This document shows, piece by piece, positions 36,759-47,121 of a DNA stretch of 64,000 bases. Every line of letters starts with the position of its first letter. Within the stretch, counting starts at the first letter, position 1. The notes under the pieces are model-generated. The model made no database searches, was not told where the DNA came from, and saw nothing but the letters and a program-made list of their open reading frames with translations. Origin of the DNA: Verrucomicrobiia bacterium (lineage in GTDB: Bacteria > Verrucomicrobiota > Verrucomicrobiia > Verrucomicrobiales > Akkermansiaceae); assembly GCA_030430455.1 (NCBI GenBank), contig JAUIJB010000007.1, positions 27,615 to 91,614 of the forward strand, written 5' to 3'. The translations under genes were made by a program, and so were the position numbers.

Positions 36759-37973
36759 TCAGGGGACGAAGATCCCGAGGTCGATCGCATCGGCCAGCGC
36801 CTGCAGGCCGGTGGGATTGAGATGCAGCCCGTCGAGGCTGTACTCGGCGCGCATGACTTCCGGGTTGTCGGCATCGCGCACCGCGGCGTCGAAGTCGATC
36901 ACGCCGTCGAAGTCGTCGTTGTCGCGCAGGTAGGCATTGATCGTCTGCCGGGCGGACTCGCGCGCCGCGGTGTGGTAGCCGCCGAGCGGGGTGATCGTCG
37001 CGCCGTAGGCTTCCAGGCCGCGCGCCTTGGCCTGCGCGGCCAGGTCCCGGTAGGCATCGATCAGGTCCTGGGCGCGCGTCGCCGCATTGCCGTCGTTGAA
37101 GCTCCCGATGTCGTTGACCCCCTCGAAGAGGATGAAATAGCGCACCCCGGCCAGCTCGAGCACGTCGCGCTCGAAGCGATCGACGGCGGCGGGCCCGAGT
37201 CCGCCAAAGATCGCGTTGCCGCCGATGCCCATGTTGCCGACCCCGACCCCGGCGGTCGCCGGATTGGCGGCGAGCCGCTTGGCCAGCAGGTCGGGCCAGC
37301 GGTTCTGCCGGTTGGTCGTCGATCCCAAGCCGTCGGTGATCGAGTCGCCGAGGATCGAGATCGCCCGTCCCTGCGGTTCCGCCAGCACCTCGACGGCGTG
37401 GATGAGGTACCAGCGGGTCTTGGCGGTCGACGGCGGGATCGCGGCCGCCGTCGTCTGGTCGCCCGGCGCGATCACCGAGTCGGTGCGCGACCCGCGGTGG
37501 CCGCTGACCCGGGCCGAGCCGATCGTGCCGAAATGCAGGCTGATCGCCAGGTCGGCGGTCGCCGGCAAGTCGAAGGCGACAGGGTCGGAGACCAGGTCCT
37601 CGCCCGGCTGGATGACCGCCCCGGGCGCGCCGCGAAAGCTGAGCGTGCGACTCGTCGCGGGATCGATCGTGCCGCCGCCAATGGCCGCCTCGTCGGGCAC
37701 CCGGGCGATCGCCGCCGCGCGGACCTGCACCGGGCTGTCGCCGTAGGCATTCGACAGGCGCAGCCGGATCCGCTGCCCCGGGAGCGAGACCCGCACGTAC
37801 TGCCGCAGCGTCTTGTCGGCCAGCGGCACCGGCGGCAGGTCGCCGCCCTGGGTCGGCTCGATGGCGGTGGCCCAGCTGGCCACCCAGCGGCCGTCGGCCG
37901 CGGCGGCGACGATGGCCGACCCGAGCAGCCAGAGGCAGACGAGGATCCGCGGGTGGTGGAAGGTCGTTCTCAT
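36759..37973 (-). CDS. Exported SGNH/GDSL hydrolase (carbohydrate esterase)
   Basis: A 404-residue protein with a signal peptide (ILVCLWLLGSAIVAAAAD). An N-terminal beta-rich part (WVASWATAIEP, the typical opening) precedes the SGNH core: block I ILGDSITDG with the nucleophile Ser, MGIGGN, FEGVNDIG with its Asn, and DGLHLNPTG with the Asp-His pair. Members with this opening remove acyl groups from carbohydrates or act as lipases. Placed between GloVer and BNR-4 proteins, it is likely a pectin or side-chain deacylase (inference). Confidence 0.85.
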   Translation of the reverse strand: MRTTFHHPRILVCLWLLGSAIVAAAADGRWVASWATAIEPTQGGDLPPVPLADKTLRQYVRVSLPGQRIRLRLSNAYGDSPVQVRAAAIARVPDEAAIGGGTIDPATSRTLSFRGAPGAVIQPGEDLVSDPVAFDLPATADLAISLHFGTIGSARVSGHRGSRTDSVIAPGDQTTAAAIPPSTAKTRWYLIHAVEVLAEPQGRAISILGDSITDGLGSTTNRQNRWPDLLAKRLAANPATAGVGVGNMGIGGNAIFGGLGPAAVDRFERDVLELAGVRYFILFEGVNDIGSFNDGNAATRAQDLIDAYRDLAAQAKARGLEAYGATITPLGGYHTAARESARQTINAYLRDNDDFDGVIDFDAAVRDADNPEVMRAEYSLDGLHLNPTGLQALADAIDLGIFVP

Positions 37974-38009
37974 GGCTCGGTGGCCGGGCCCGGCGGCCGG
38001 GCCGGAGGG

Positions 38010-40781
38010 TCAGGGCTTCGAGATCTTGTAAAACAAGGTGTCACCCGCAGCCGAGCCGTCGGTGAAGCTGGTGGTCCCGCCCGCCGAGGGAATGTCGCTG
38101 GCGATCGCGCTCCAGTCCTCCAGGTCCGGCGAGCGGTGGACCGTGTAGGTTTCCGCCGCCAGCAGCGAGTCGGGCGGCAACGAGGTCCAGGTGAGTTTGA
38201 CCGACTCGGGCCCGGAGCGGCCGGAGTCGAGGATCTTAAACTCGGTGGGACCGGCGACGCGCGCATAGCTGACCCCGTCGAACCAGGTCCGCGACTCGTC
38301 ACCTCCGAGGGTGTCGCTCGTTCCGGTCACGATCGGGTGGTCATCGATGAAGACCTCGATCCGGCGGTCCTCGCCGGCGGTCATCCGGCCGAGGTAGCCC
38401 TGGAACAGGAAGCGGTCGCCTCCGTCGCTGGTGAGGATGCCGGAGGAGTGATCCGCCGCATCGACCGACGCGCAGGCCATCTGGCGGAACACCTGCATCC
38501 GCCCGGCGTCCGGTCCCGCCGCGATCCGCCAGTCGCCGTCGCGGCCATCGCCCCAGAAGTTGACCCACAGGTCGTAGCTGCCGGGCGCCGGGACCTCGAC
38601 GAGGGTGCGCAGCATCGGCGCGTCCTCGGCGAGCAGGTCCGCCGAGGCGAGAAGGACGCCGCCATTGCCCGTGCCGACGAGCTGGTGCCACTGGCCGATC
38701 CCGTCGCCGGTCACCAGCGGGCTGCCGTCGGACAGGGTGGTATTGGCCGGGCCGGCATCGACGTAGCTCATCCGGCCGCGCCCTTCCGAGCGCCGCTCGA
38801 CCAGGCCGATCAGGGCGGCGTCGTAGTCCTGCGCCGCGTTGTAGATGCCGCGGAACCAGATCAGGGCGACGTTGTCCCCGTCCCAGGCCGGCACGACCGG
38901 GCGGAAGTTGTCGCGGCTCGAGTTCTCGGTCAGCGGAGTCCAGCGGAAGGTCGCGCCGCCATCATCGGTCACCCCCTTCCAGATCTCGCGCTTGGGCGAG
39001 GCCGGCAGGCTGTTGTCGGGCTCGCCCGGGACCACCACGCGCGGGTCGTAGCGGGTCGACAGGAAGATCGTGTCCGGGTCGTTCGGGCTCAGCGCCCCGA
39101 GGCCCACGTAGTCGGCCTCGCTCGAATACATCTTGGTTCCCGCCTGGCACAGGTAGGTCGTGGTCCAGCTGCTGCCGTCGTAGCGGCAGAAGAAGAACGA
39201 GTGGTTCGGGTTGATTCCCGAGTCGCCACCCTCGGCGCCGTCATTGCGGGCATGGACGATCGCCTGGATGCTGCCGTCGGCGTAACGCTGGACATCGGAG
39301 TTCCAGAACCGCGTGTTGGTCTTGCCCGGCGGCATCTCGACGCCGTGGGCGACGACCCGGGTGAAGTCGCTCGACACCGGCACGAAACCGTCGTCGAAGA
39401 TGTCGGCGTCGACCACCGTGCCATCCGTGCGGTGGCTCCTGCCGGCCTGGATGTAGCCGTGGTAGATGCTGGTCTGCAGGTCGCGCGGGTGGCCCTCGGT
39501 GCAGATGAAGTCGATGCGGTCGGTGCCGTTGCCGCAGTAGCGGAAGTAGCCGCTGTTGTAGCCGACAGCACCGTCGGGCTCGACCAGCTGGCCGCCGTAG
39601 GTCCAGGTCGCGCCCATGTCGTCGGAGTTCAGGAAATGGGGCGAGCGGTTGTCGATGCAGCGCACGAAGGTGTAGGCGCGGCCCTCGGCGGAGAGGTAGT
39701 AGGGGTTCGAGTAGCTCGTCTGCTCGCTGCCGCTCGCGCCCGCGGTGGTCCAGTCGAAGTTCGTCTGCGCCGACCAGCTGTCGCCGTCGAGGGTGCGGAA
39801 GCGCGACAGGAAGTCGTTGTTGTGACCGGCAAACTGCGCGAGCACCCGGCCGTCCGGCCAGCGCAGGAAGGCCGGCGCGTTGTGGTCGTCGGTGTAGGGG
39901 TAGCTGTGCATGAAGCTCCGCACGGGGACCCGCGTGGCGAGGTCGAACACGACGGCCTCGACGTCGGAGTCCCGGGCGCCGCCGCCGGTTCCGCTGCCGC
40001 TGGCGACGCTGCCGGTGACCAGCCGGTCGCGGCCCGGATCGTAAATCACCCGCTCGTCCTGGTACCAGCACCACGCGCCGTTGTCGTTGAACTGGATCAG
40101 GTCGCCGTGGACGAGGTTGGGCGGGTAGGGCGGCGGAGGCGGGTCGGTGCCCGGGCCACCGGCATCCAGCTCGGCCACGGTGAAGCGGTTCTGCGACAGC
40201 CCGAACAACAGCTTGTCGATCTCCAGGCCGTCCTCGCGGCTGCCGATCTGGAAGGTTTGGCTGAGCTCGCCGGCCGCGACGGTGTAGCTGACCGGCGAGT
40301 CGCTCGCGCCGTCCGTGCGCCGCGAGAGGTTGACCCACTTCCAGACGCCGCTGCCCTGGTTGCCGGAGCCGTCGACGAGATCGGCCGCCCCGCTGTAGCC
40401 CGAGCTGGCGAGGCCGTTGCAGCGGAGCCAGTCGCCGGCCGCCGCCGAGTCGGGGGCGCGCTCGCCGAAGCCGCCCGCGACGAAGAAGCTGTCGTCGTCG
40501 AAGGCGCCCGGCCCGACCCGGATCCGCGCGTAGAGGTCATACTCGCCGGCCTGCGGAAAGCTCAGGTTGATGCTGGCCACGCGGCTGGCGCTTCCCGGGC
40601 TGCTGCTGCCGGTGAAGTTGACCGCGCTGGTGATCGAGCTGGTTCCGGCGTCGGCGGTCACCGTCCAGTCGGCACCGAGCGTCCCGAGTTCGCACTCGCC
40701 GGTGACCGAGGCGGCGCCGGCCGGCACGGCGGGCAGGAGGCCGAGGAGGAGGAGGAGGGAGCGGCGGTGGGTCGGAGACAT
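38010..40781 (-). CDS. Exported BNR-4 propeller protein with binding domains
   Basis: A 923-residue protein with a signal peptide (LLLLLGLLPAVPAGAAS). The first about 190 residues form a binding module like that of the GloVer protein (ECELGTLGADWTVTA, EYDLYARIRVGPGAFDDDS). Next comes a BNR-4 type seven-bladed propeller opening with FNDNGAWCWYQDERVIYD, where many polysaccharide lyases (PL24/PL25-like) belong. A second beta-sandwich and a C-terminal module (YTVHRSPDLEDW..LFYKISKP) end it. Lyase activity is possible but no catalytic residue was placed. It is 36 bases upstream of the SGNH gene, heading a three-gene minus-strand unit. Confidence 0.75.
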   Translation of the reverse strand: MSPTHRRSLLLLLGLLPAVPAGAASVTGECELGTLGADWTVTADAGTSSITSAVNFTGSSSPGSASRVASINLSFPQAGEYDLYARIRVGPGAFDDDSFFVAGGFGERAPDSAAAGDWLRCNGLASSGYSGAADLVDGSGNQGSGVWKWVNLSRRTDGASDSPVSYTVAAGELSQTFQIGSREDGLEIDKLLFGLSQNRFTVAELDAGGPGTDPPPPPYPPNLVHGDLIQFNDNGAWCWYQDERVIYDPGRDRLVTGSVASGSGTGGGARDSDVEAVVFDLATRVPVRSFMHSYPYTDDHNAPAFLRWPDGRVLAQFAGHNNDFLSRFRTLDGDSWSAQTNFDWTTAGASGSEQTSYSNPYYLSAEGRAYTFVRCIDNRSPHFLNSDDMGATWTYGGQLVEPDGAVGYNSGYFRYCGNGTDRIDFICTEGHPRDLQTSIYHGYIQAGRSHRTDGTVVDADIFDDGFVPVSSDFTRVVAHGVEMPPGKTNTRFWNSDVQRYADGSIQAIVHARNDGAEGGDSGINPNHSFFFCRYDGSSWTTTYLCQAGTKMYSSEADYVGLGALSPNDPDTIFLSTRYDPRVVVPGEPDNSLPASPKREIWKGVTDDGGATFRWTPLTENSSRDNFRPVVPAWDGDNVALIWFRGIYNAAQDYDAALIGLVERRSEGRGRMSYVDAGPANTTLSDGSPLVTGDGIGQWHQLVGTGNGGVLLASADLLAEDAPMLRTLVEVPAPGSYDLWVNFWGDGRDGDWRIAAGPDAGRMQVFRQMACASVDAADHSSGILTSDGGDRFLFQGYLGRMTAGEDRRIEVFIDDHPIVTGTSDTLGGDESRTWFDGVSYARVAGPTEFKILDSGRSGPESVKLTWTSLPPDSLLAAETYTVHRSPDLEDWSAIASDIPSAGGTTSFTDGSAAGDTLFYKISKP

Positions 40782-41091
40782 CGGCTGGCTGGGGCGGGTG
40801 GTGGCCCTCGGCGAGGGCCCTTCGAGCTGGACCAAGGCGGGCAGGCGCGGGGTTCGGCGGGACCCGGAGAGCGAGGCAGCGATCGTCCCTTCGGGCCGAT
40901 GCCTCGCCCCCCGAGTGCGCTCCGACGCTAGGTCGACCGGTCCCTTTGACAAGCGAATTAACCGTTCTATTTGCCGCGGGTGGGCAGGCCTGGAATGTGT
41001 GGGCCGAGACGCCGGCGGGATCGGCCATCGGGACCCTTCGCGAGCGAGGTGGGCCCCATCCGGGACGCGTTCCCCGCCCCGGGGGAGCCCG
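40782..41091. other. Intergenic region upstream of the BNR-4 gene
   Basis: A 310-base gap between the CE15-like stop and the BNR-4 start, both on the minus strand. It has no supported gene. The AT-rich patch at 40946-40973 stands out from the GC-rich surroundings. Confidence 0.5.
40946..40973 (+). promoter_or_regulatory. Promoter-like / operator-like AT-rich element
   Basis: On the plus strand TTGACA (40946-40951) and TATTTG (40968-40973) are separated by 16 bases, a sigma-70-like pair. However, the flanking genes are on the minus strand. The spacer contains AATTAACCGTTC, resembling the AATTAAACGTTT of the GH43 operator (two mismatches in 12). It could be a regulator site for the BNR-4 unit or an antisense promoter. 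Confidence 0.3.
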
Positions 41092-42393
41092 CTATTCCGC
41101 CGGGCCGGGCCCGCCGCCCGACGGCTCGGGGAGGACCGGCTTTCCGCTCCCCCACCAGCGGGTCCAGCGCTCGTGGTCGACCTCGCCGAAGGGATGACGC
41201 GCGACCCGGGTGTCGGCCGACTCGTCGCCGAGCAGGAAGCGGTCGAGGAAGGCCGCGACCTCGGCCCGCTGGCTCTCCGGGACCTGGCAGTGCGGGTGGC
41301 CGCCGACGATCGAGAATCCGAAGCGCTCCGGCACCCCGAAGGCCTGCCACACCCGCGCCGCGGCGCGGCACGAGACGTAGCCCGACTCCTCGGCGAGCCA
41401 CTGGTAGTCGGTGTTGCCGAGCACCAGCAGGGCCCGCGGCGCGACCATCGCCATCAGCTCGTGGTGATCGTGGGGCAGGCGCGCGACGTTCCCGCCGGCG
41501 AAGCGGAACATGCTCTCGCGGAACCAGGCGCGGCTGGTCCGGCCGAGCGTCTCGACCTCGCCGAGGGTCTCCGAGACCCGCCAGGCCGCCGCGCCACCGC
41601 CACCCGGCTCCTGCGCGATCGTCAGCGCGATCCGCTCGTCGAAGGCACCGCCGAAGAGCGCCATCTTGCCGGCAAAGGAACAACCGCTGAGCGCCAGCCG
41701 CGAGCGGTCGACCGGCAACTCGTCGCCAAGCTGCTCGAGGCCGTCGATCAGCCGGCTGATCCCCCATGACCACGCGCTGTAGGCACCGATGTGCTCGAGC
41801 TCGGGGTAGAGCCGGTTGATCGGCTCCCGGCCGCGCTTCTGGGTGTGCGACATGACCTGTTGGAAATCGAAGGCAATGCGGGCGATGCGCCGCTCGACGA
41901 TGAGCTCCGGCGGCAGGCTGCCGGTGCCGGAGCCGATCCCGATCAGTGCCGGGAAGGGGCCATCGCCCTCGGGGAGCGCCACCTTGGAGCGCAGCACCAG
42001 CGACTCACCGCCGACCTCGATGCTCACCTCGAGCACGCCATCGTCGAACTTCGCGCGAAGCTCGTCCGGCGGGCCCGGCTTGCGACCGATCTCGTAGTGC
42101 TCGATCTCGCGGTGGATCTCGGCCCGCCGCCGCGGCCAGTCGGCGAAGTCGGTCGAGCGGCCGCTGCCATCCGACCACTCGAAGGGATCGGGCAGCGGCG
42201 GCACCAGCGGAAGCTCGTCGAGATCCGGCAGCGGCGGGTCGGGGTGGTCCGCCCCGCCGTGCTCGCTGGCGTAAACCAGCGGGGGCCGCGGGCCGGCTTC
42301 ATCGGCGCGGCCCGGCACGGCGGCCGGGCCCAGCACGAGCAGGGACAGCAGCAGCCCCGCGGACCAGGATCGGCCCGCCCGGTGACGTTTCAT
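41092..42393 (-). CDS. Exported CE15-like esterase (glucuronoyl-esterase family)
   Basis: A 433-residue alpha/beta hydrolase with a signal peptide (SAGLLLSLLVLGPAAVPGRAD). The nucleophile motif GCSFAGK (Ser239) followed by GAFDERIALTIAQEPGGGG (Glu262) is the CE15 pattern, and GGHPHCQ (His366/His368) supplies the histidine. CE15 glucuronoyl esterases usually have Arg after the Ser in this motif; here it is Phe240, so activity on lignin-glucuronate esters is doubtful. Another uronic-acid ester, for instance in pectin, is possible. An alternative ATG at 42402 adds three residues. It is 310 bases upstream of the BNR-4 gene. Confidence 0.78.
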   Translation of the reverse strand: MKRHRAGRSWSAGLLLSLLVLGPAAVPGRADEAGPRPPLVYASEHGGADHPDPPLPDLDELPLVPPLPDPFEWSDGSGRSTDFADWPRRRAEIHREIEHYEIGRKPGPPDELRAKFDDGVLEVSIEVGGESLVLRSKVALPEGDGPFPALIGIGSGTGSLPPELIVERRIARIAFDFQQVMSHTQKRGREPINRLYPELEHIGAYSAWSWGISRLIDGLEQLGDELPVDRSRLALSGCSFAGKMALFGGAFDERIALTIAQEPGGGGAAAWRVSETLGEVETLGRTSRAWFRESMFRFAGGNVARLPHDHHELMAMVAPRALLVLGNTDYQWLAEESGYVSCRAAARVWQAFGVPERFGFSIVGGHPHCQVPESQRAEVAAFLDRFLLGDESADTRVARHPFGEVDHERWTRWWGSGKPVLPEPSGGGPGPAE

Positions 42394-42568
42394 GCCCGAC
42401 ATGACTCCCTCGACATGACTCCCTGTCTCGGCCGTCGCGGGCAGGGGGTCAAGTCCATGCGCCCCGGCGGGTCGGCCAGGTGGCATCGCCGGGGACATCC
42501 GCGCGGCTGCCAGCCGTCGATCCGGGGCCGCGGCGCCGGGATGGCGCCACTCCGGACCGCGTGAGCCC

Positions 42569-43867
<1,299 letters not shown>

Positions 43868-44257
43868 GTGTTGCTTGGGCCCGACAGCCGGGAAGCGGCG
43901 CGGGCAGGGTCGATGAAGGTGGTGGTTGGGAACCGAACCCTTTCCTCTCATCGATGAAGACCGGACACGGAGCGGGTCGAAAAAGCGCCGGAACCATCAG
44001 GGAGGTCGGCGTGACCCAAGGTCCGGAAACGCTCCGGACGGCGCTGAACTACGCGCGTTCCATCCCTTTGGCAAGCGAGAACCGACGCGGGCCCTGCACC
44101 GGCCGTGGCTGCCGCGGCCCGCGGCAGGCCATGGTTGCGGCGGCGCGGCGACAGGTCCGCGCCGGCGGAATCGCCCACCAATCCGGCGCCGCTTCCCGCG
44201 GGAAGCGACGCCGGTGCCAGCCGTCATGAGCGGCGACGCTGGCGTTCTGGGGGAAGT
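43868..44257. other. Intergenic region upstream of the helicase gene
   Basis: A 390-base gap between the helicase start and the VWA gene stop, both on the minus strand. Short open frames here are GC-driven and show no recognisable protein. It presumably contains the helicase promoter and a long 5' leader, but no clear element is visible. Confidence 0.5.
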
Positions 44258-44920
44258 TCAATCGCGCTCCTCTTCCTCGTTCACGATGTCCTCCATCGGC
44301 TTGTGGTAGTCCTCGTCGAGGTCGCCGCTGAGGCTCGCCTTGCGCATCGAGCGGACCTTGCGCGAGAAGGCCACCGAGCTGCTGTGCACGCCCTTCGCCG
44401 AGTGCTCGCTCACCGCGGCGAGGTGGGAGGCGATGCCCATCTGGGCGGCGGTGGCGATGGCGTCCTGGTTGGCGGCGAGGAAGAGGAACTCCCAGTCGTA
44501 CTGTTTGCGCTGGTGGGTGATCATCCCGTTGATCTGCTCCAGGGTGTAGCGGGTCGAGCTGTTCTCGTAGCCGTCGGTGTAGATGGCGACGATCACCTTG
44601 CCCGGCCGCCGCTCCTCGGGCTCCGCGGCCAGCTGCTTGCCGAGGCGGTCGATGGTCAGCCCGATCGCGTCGAGCAGCGCCGTGCAGGCCCGCGGCACGT
44701 AGCTGCTGGCGTCGAGCGGCCGGACGTCCTGCAGGGGCGTGCGCTCGTTCGGCAGGAGGAACTCGTCGTCGAAGAGCAGCAGCGAGAGGTTGGCGTCGCC
44801 GGGCTCGTCGAGTTGCTCCTGCAGGAAGCGGTTGAAGCCGGCGATGGCGGCCTCGGTCATGGGCTGCATCGAGCCCGAGCGGTCGAGGACGTAGGCGATT
44901 TCGGTGAGGTTCGGATTCAT
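44258..44920 (-). CDS. Von Willebrand factor A domain protein
   Basis: A 220-residue cytoplasmic protein that is essentially one VWA domain. The metal-ion-dependent adhesion site DRSGSM is at residues 13-18 and a second Asp lies in IYTDGYENSS. No signal peptide or membrane segment is present. Such stand-alone VWA proteins often serve as metal-dependent binding partners. It is divergent from a WYL-domain regulator with a gap of about 175 bases, an arrangement hinting that the regulator controls it (inference). Confidence 0.85.
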   Translation of the reverse strand: MNPNLTEIAYVLDRSGSMQPMTEAAIAGFNRFLQEQLDEPGDANLSLLLFDDEFLLPNERTPLQDVRPLDASSYVPRACTALLDAIGLTIDRLGKQLAAEPEERRPGKVIVAIYTDGYENSSTRYTLEQINGMITHQRKQYDWEFLFLAANQDAIATAAQMGIASHLAAVSEHSAKGVHSSSVAFSRKVRSMRKASLSGDLDEDYHKPMEDIVNEEEERD

Positions 44921-45096
44921 GGCGGTTTGGTTGCTGGGGATGGTGGTTTCGGGACGGAGGTCGGGGGCCTGGCGTCCGGGCGACGAAGCGCCTGCCGGGC
45001 CCCGTGGCCTTGTTGGAAGCAATCCAACCATTGGGGGTCGGACATGGGCGGGGGGAGGTGGCTTGCCAGTCTCATTTCTTCATGAGATCCTGTGCC

Positions 45097-46101
45097 ATGC
45101 TGATTTCCACGACCGGTTCCCGCGCGGGCCAGACCCGCGCCCCGATGGAGCGGATCTACCACATCCACGAGGCCGTCGCCGAAGGCCGCCTGCCGAACTG
45201 CAGCACGCTCGCCGACGAGCTCGAGGTCACCGCCAAGACCATCCAGCGCGACATCACCTTCATGCGCGACCGGCTCAAGCTGCCGCTCGACTACGACGAG
45301 CAGGCGCGCGGCTACCGCTACACCGGCGACGTCAGCGCCTTCCCGGTCTTCGAGGTCGGCGCGGAGGAACTCGCCGGCCTGTTCCTCGCCCGCCAGGCGC
45401 TCGAGTCGGTGCGCGGGACCCAGCTCGAGCAGACCATGCGCGAGGTGTTCGGCCGCCTGACCCGCTCGATCGAGGGCCGCGTGAAGTTCGACTGGGCCGA
45501 CCTCGACCGCGCCTTCTCGCGCAAGCCCGGCGGCGTGACCCGGACCGACCTCAAGCTCTTCGGCAAGCTGGCCGAGGCGGTGCTGCAGCGGCGCGAGGTC
45601 GAGTTCAGCTACCGCAAGCTCGGCAGCGATCGCAGCGAGAAGCGCCGCCTCCAGCCCTACCACCTCGGCGAGGTCGACCACTGCTGGTACCTGATCGGCC
45701 ACGACCTCGACCGCGAGGCCCTGCGCACCTTCGCCTTTCCCCGCATCCGCGCGCTCAAGCTGCGCAAGGGCCGCTTCGAAGTGCCGGCCGACTTCGACGG
45801 CCCGGCCTACCTCGGCGGTTCCTTCGGCATCTGGACCGACCCGGAGCGGCCCGATTTCAAGCAGGAGGTCCGCATCGAGTTGAGCGGCTATGCCGCCCGC
45901 CTCGCCCAGGAGCGCCGTTGGCACCCGAGCCAGCAGCTCCGGGCGCTCAACGCCACCGCCAGCCGGGTGGAGGTCCGCTTCGAGGTCGGCCGGCTCGAGG
46001 AGCTGGTGCGCTGGACCCTCAGCTGGGGCAGCCAGGCCAAGGTCCGCGAGCCCGCCGAGCTGAGGCAACTCGTCGCCGCCGAGGCCGCGAAGATCGGGTG
46101 A
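45097..46101 (+). CDS. WYL-domain transcriptional regulator
   Basis: A 334-residue protein. The N-terminal winged helix-turn-helix of the HTH_11 type (PNCSTLADELEVTAKTIQRD, residues 33-52) is followed by a WYL domain around 160-230 with VEFSYRKLG, the variant CWYLIGHD in place of the WYL tripeptide region, and TFAFPRIRAL. A C-terminal WCX-like extension ends it. WYL proteins sense nucleotides or nucleic acid and regulate DNA-damage, phage-defence and metabolic genes. An ATG at 45082 is an equally possible start. Divergent from the VWA gene. Confidence 0.85.
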   Translation: MLISTTGSRAGQTRAPMERIYHIHEAVAEGRLPNCSTLADELEVTAKTIQRDITFMRDRLKLPLDYDEQARGYRYTGDVSAFPVFEVGAEELAGLFLARQALESVRGTQLEQTMREVFGRLTRSIEGRVKFDWADLDRAFSRKPGGVTRTDLKLFGKLAEAVLQRREVEFSYRKLGSDRSEKRRLQPYHLGEVDHCWYLIGHDLDREALRTFAFPRIRALKLRKGRFEVPADFDGPAYLGGSFGIWTDPERPDFKQEVRIELSGYAARLAQERRWHPSQQLRALNATASRVEVRFEVGRLEELVRWTLSWGSQAKVREPAELRQLVAAEAAKIG

Positions 46102-46154
46102 GCGGAGAGCTGGGAGCCCGGAGTTTGGAGGGTCGCGCAGGGACTGCGGAGCCC

Positions 46155-46239
46155 GAAGGCTGAAGGCCTTCGCTCAACGTAGCCCAGGGCAACGCCCTGG
46201 GACCCGGTTCCGACCGAGCCATCTCAGGCTGAATGCCTG
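46155..46239. repeat. Triple hairpin, REP-like element
   Basis: Three perfect stem-loops in 85 bases: GAAGGC/GCCTTC with loop TGAAG (46155-46171), CCCAGGGC/GCCCTGGG with loop AAC (46183-46201), and CAGGC/GCCTG with loop TGAAT (46225-46239). The region lies between convergent genes (WYL regulator and the orphan pair). The TGAA loop links it to the hairpin at 24948. It may also act as a transcription stop. Confidence 0.6.
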
Positions 46240-46254
46240 CCTCACTGCCGCTCC

Positions 46255-46695
46255 TCACCCGCCCGGCCACCTCGACCCTTCCCATGACCCTCGCAGTCCC
46301 TCCTGAAACGCCCACACCCGCAGCGTCTCCTCCAGCCGCGCCAACTGGTGCGGCAGCAGGATGGCGACGATCCGCCGATGGTGGCGGGGCGACGGCTCGG
46401 CGCGGCTGTGCGGCAGCTTCCAGATCATCTCCGGCGCCAGCCGGCAGGCCCAGCGGACCAGGCCGGCGCCCCTGCCACGCTTGCCACGGCCAAGGCGCGC
46501 GCGGAGTTCCGCGTCCACCACGTCGCGCAGCCAGCGGCGCAAGGTCTCGAGCTCCCTCGGGTCGGGAGCCGGATCGAGCAGAACCTCGCGGAGATCGTCC
46601 CACAGGTTGAGGTTTCCCCGGCCGAGCCGGGAGGGCTCCAGCCGCGCCCGGCGCGCCACGGCCGCATGCCCGGCAGCTGGCCTGGCCGTGGTCAT
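46255..46695 (-). CDS. Hypothetical protein, coupled to the upstream gene
   Basis: A 146-residue protein, Arg-rich, with no signal peptide or membrane segment. The middle is helical (LWDDLREVLLDPAPDPRELE, LRRWLRDVVDAELRARLG). I do not recognise a family. Its ATG overlaps the TGA of the preceding 104-residue gene (ATGA), which supports it being a real gene that may act with that partner. Confidence 0.5.
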   Translation of the reverse strand: MTTARPAAGHAAVARRARLEPSRLGRGNLNLWDDLREVLLDPAPDPRELETLRRWLRDVVDAELRARLGRGKRGRGAGLVRWACRLAPEMIWKLPHSRAEPSPRHHRRIVAILLPHQLARLEETLRVWAFQEGLRGSWEGSRWPGG

Positions 46696-47006
46696 GGCGC
46701 GACGGGAAGCCTTGCCCGGGATGCGGCACCGGCGGCTGCCGCCCGTCGCCGGAGACGGCCCAGCTTGCGGAACCGCAGGCTGTCCCAGGCGATCTCCACC
46801 TCCTTGCAGAAAACCGGCAACCCGCAGAGCCGCAACGAAGGGCGGCCCTGCGAGTTGATGCCAACACGACACACGACATAAACCGATCCCTCCTCGATGA
46901 AGCCCTCGGGGAAATCGAAATCCCCCGGCTCCGCCCCCACCGGGTTGATCGGAAGGGGCGTGGCATCCACGCAGCGGACCCGGTCACCGATGGAGAAGGA
47001 AGTCAT
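46692..47006 (-). CDS. Hypothetical small protein with a beta-rich N-terminus
   Basis: A 104-residue protein. The N-terminal part (MTSFSIGDRVRCVDATPLPI, SVYVVCRVGINSQGRPSLRL) has the look of a small beta-barrel such as SH3-like 'GDxVxCxD' domains. The tail is Arg/Ala-rich. The start at 47006 was chosen at the ATG directly before the GDRV segment. It ends overlapping the next gene (ATGA) and starts about 115 bases after the YhaN-like stop. No function can be assigned. Confidence 0.5.
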   Translation of the reverse strand: MTSFSIGDRVRCVDATPLPINPVGAEPGDFDFPEGFIEEGSVYVVCRVGINSQGRPSLRLCGLPVFCKEVEIAWDSLRFRKLGRLRRRAAAAGAASRARLPVAP

Positions 47007-47121
47007 GGCCCCACCTTGGCGCGGGGGGTGGGACAAGCGTGGGGGGAGGATCGCAAGCCCGCGCAATTCGAATCCGGGGGCGATCCAGCCCACGCCTTCC
47101 GAACGTGAAACCCGACCTCCT

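Noticed and set aside
36822..40931. A 1369-residue open frame on the plus strand.
   Set aside because: It runs antisense to the SGNH and BNR-4 genes, is Arg/Val/Asp-rich with no recognised domain, and is a by-product of high GC. The minus-strand genes have signal peptides and motifs.
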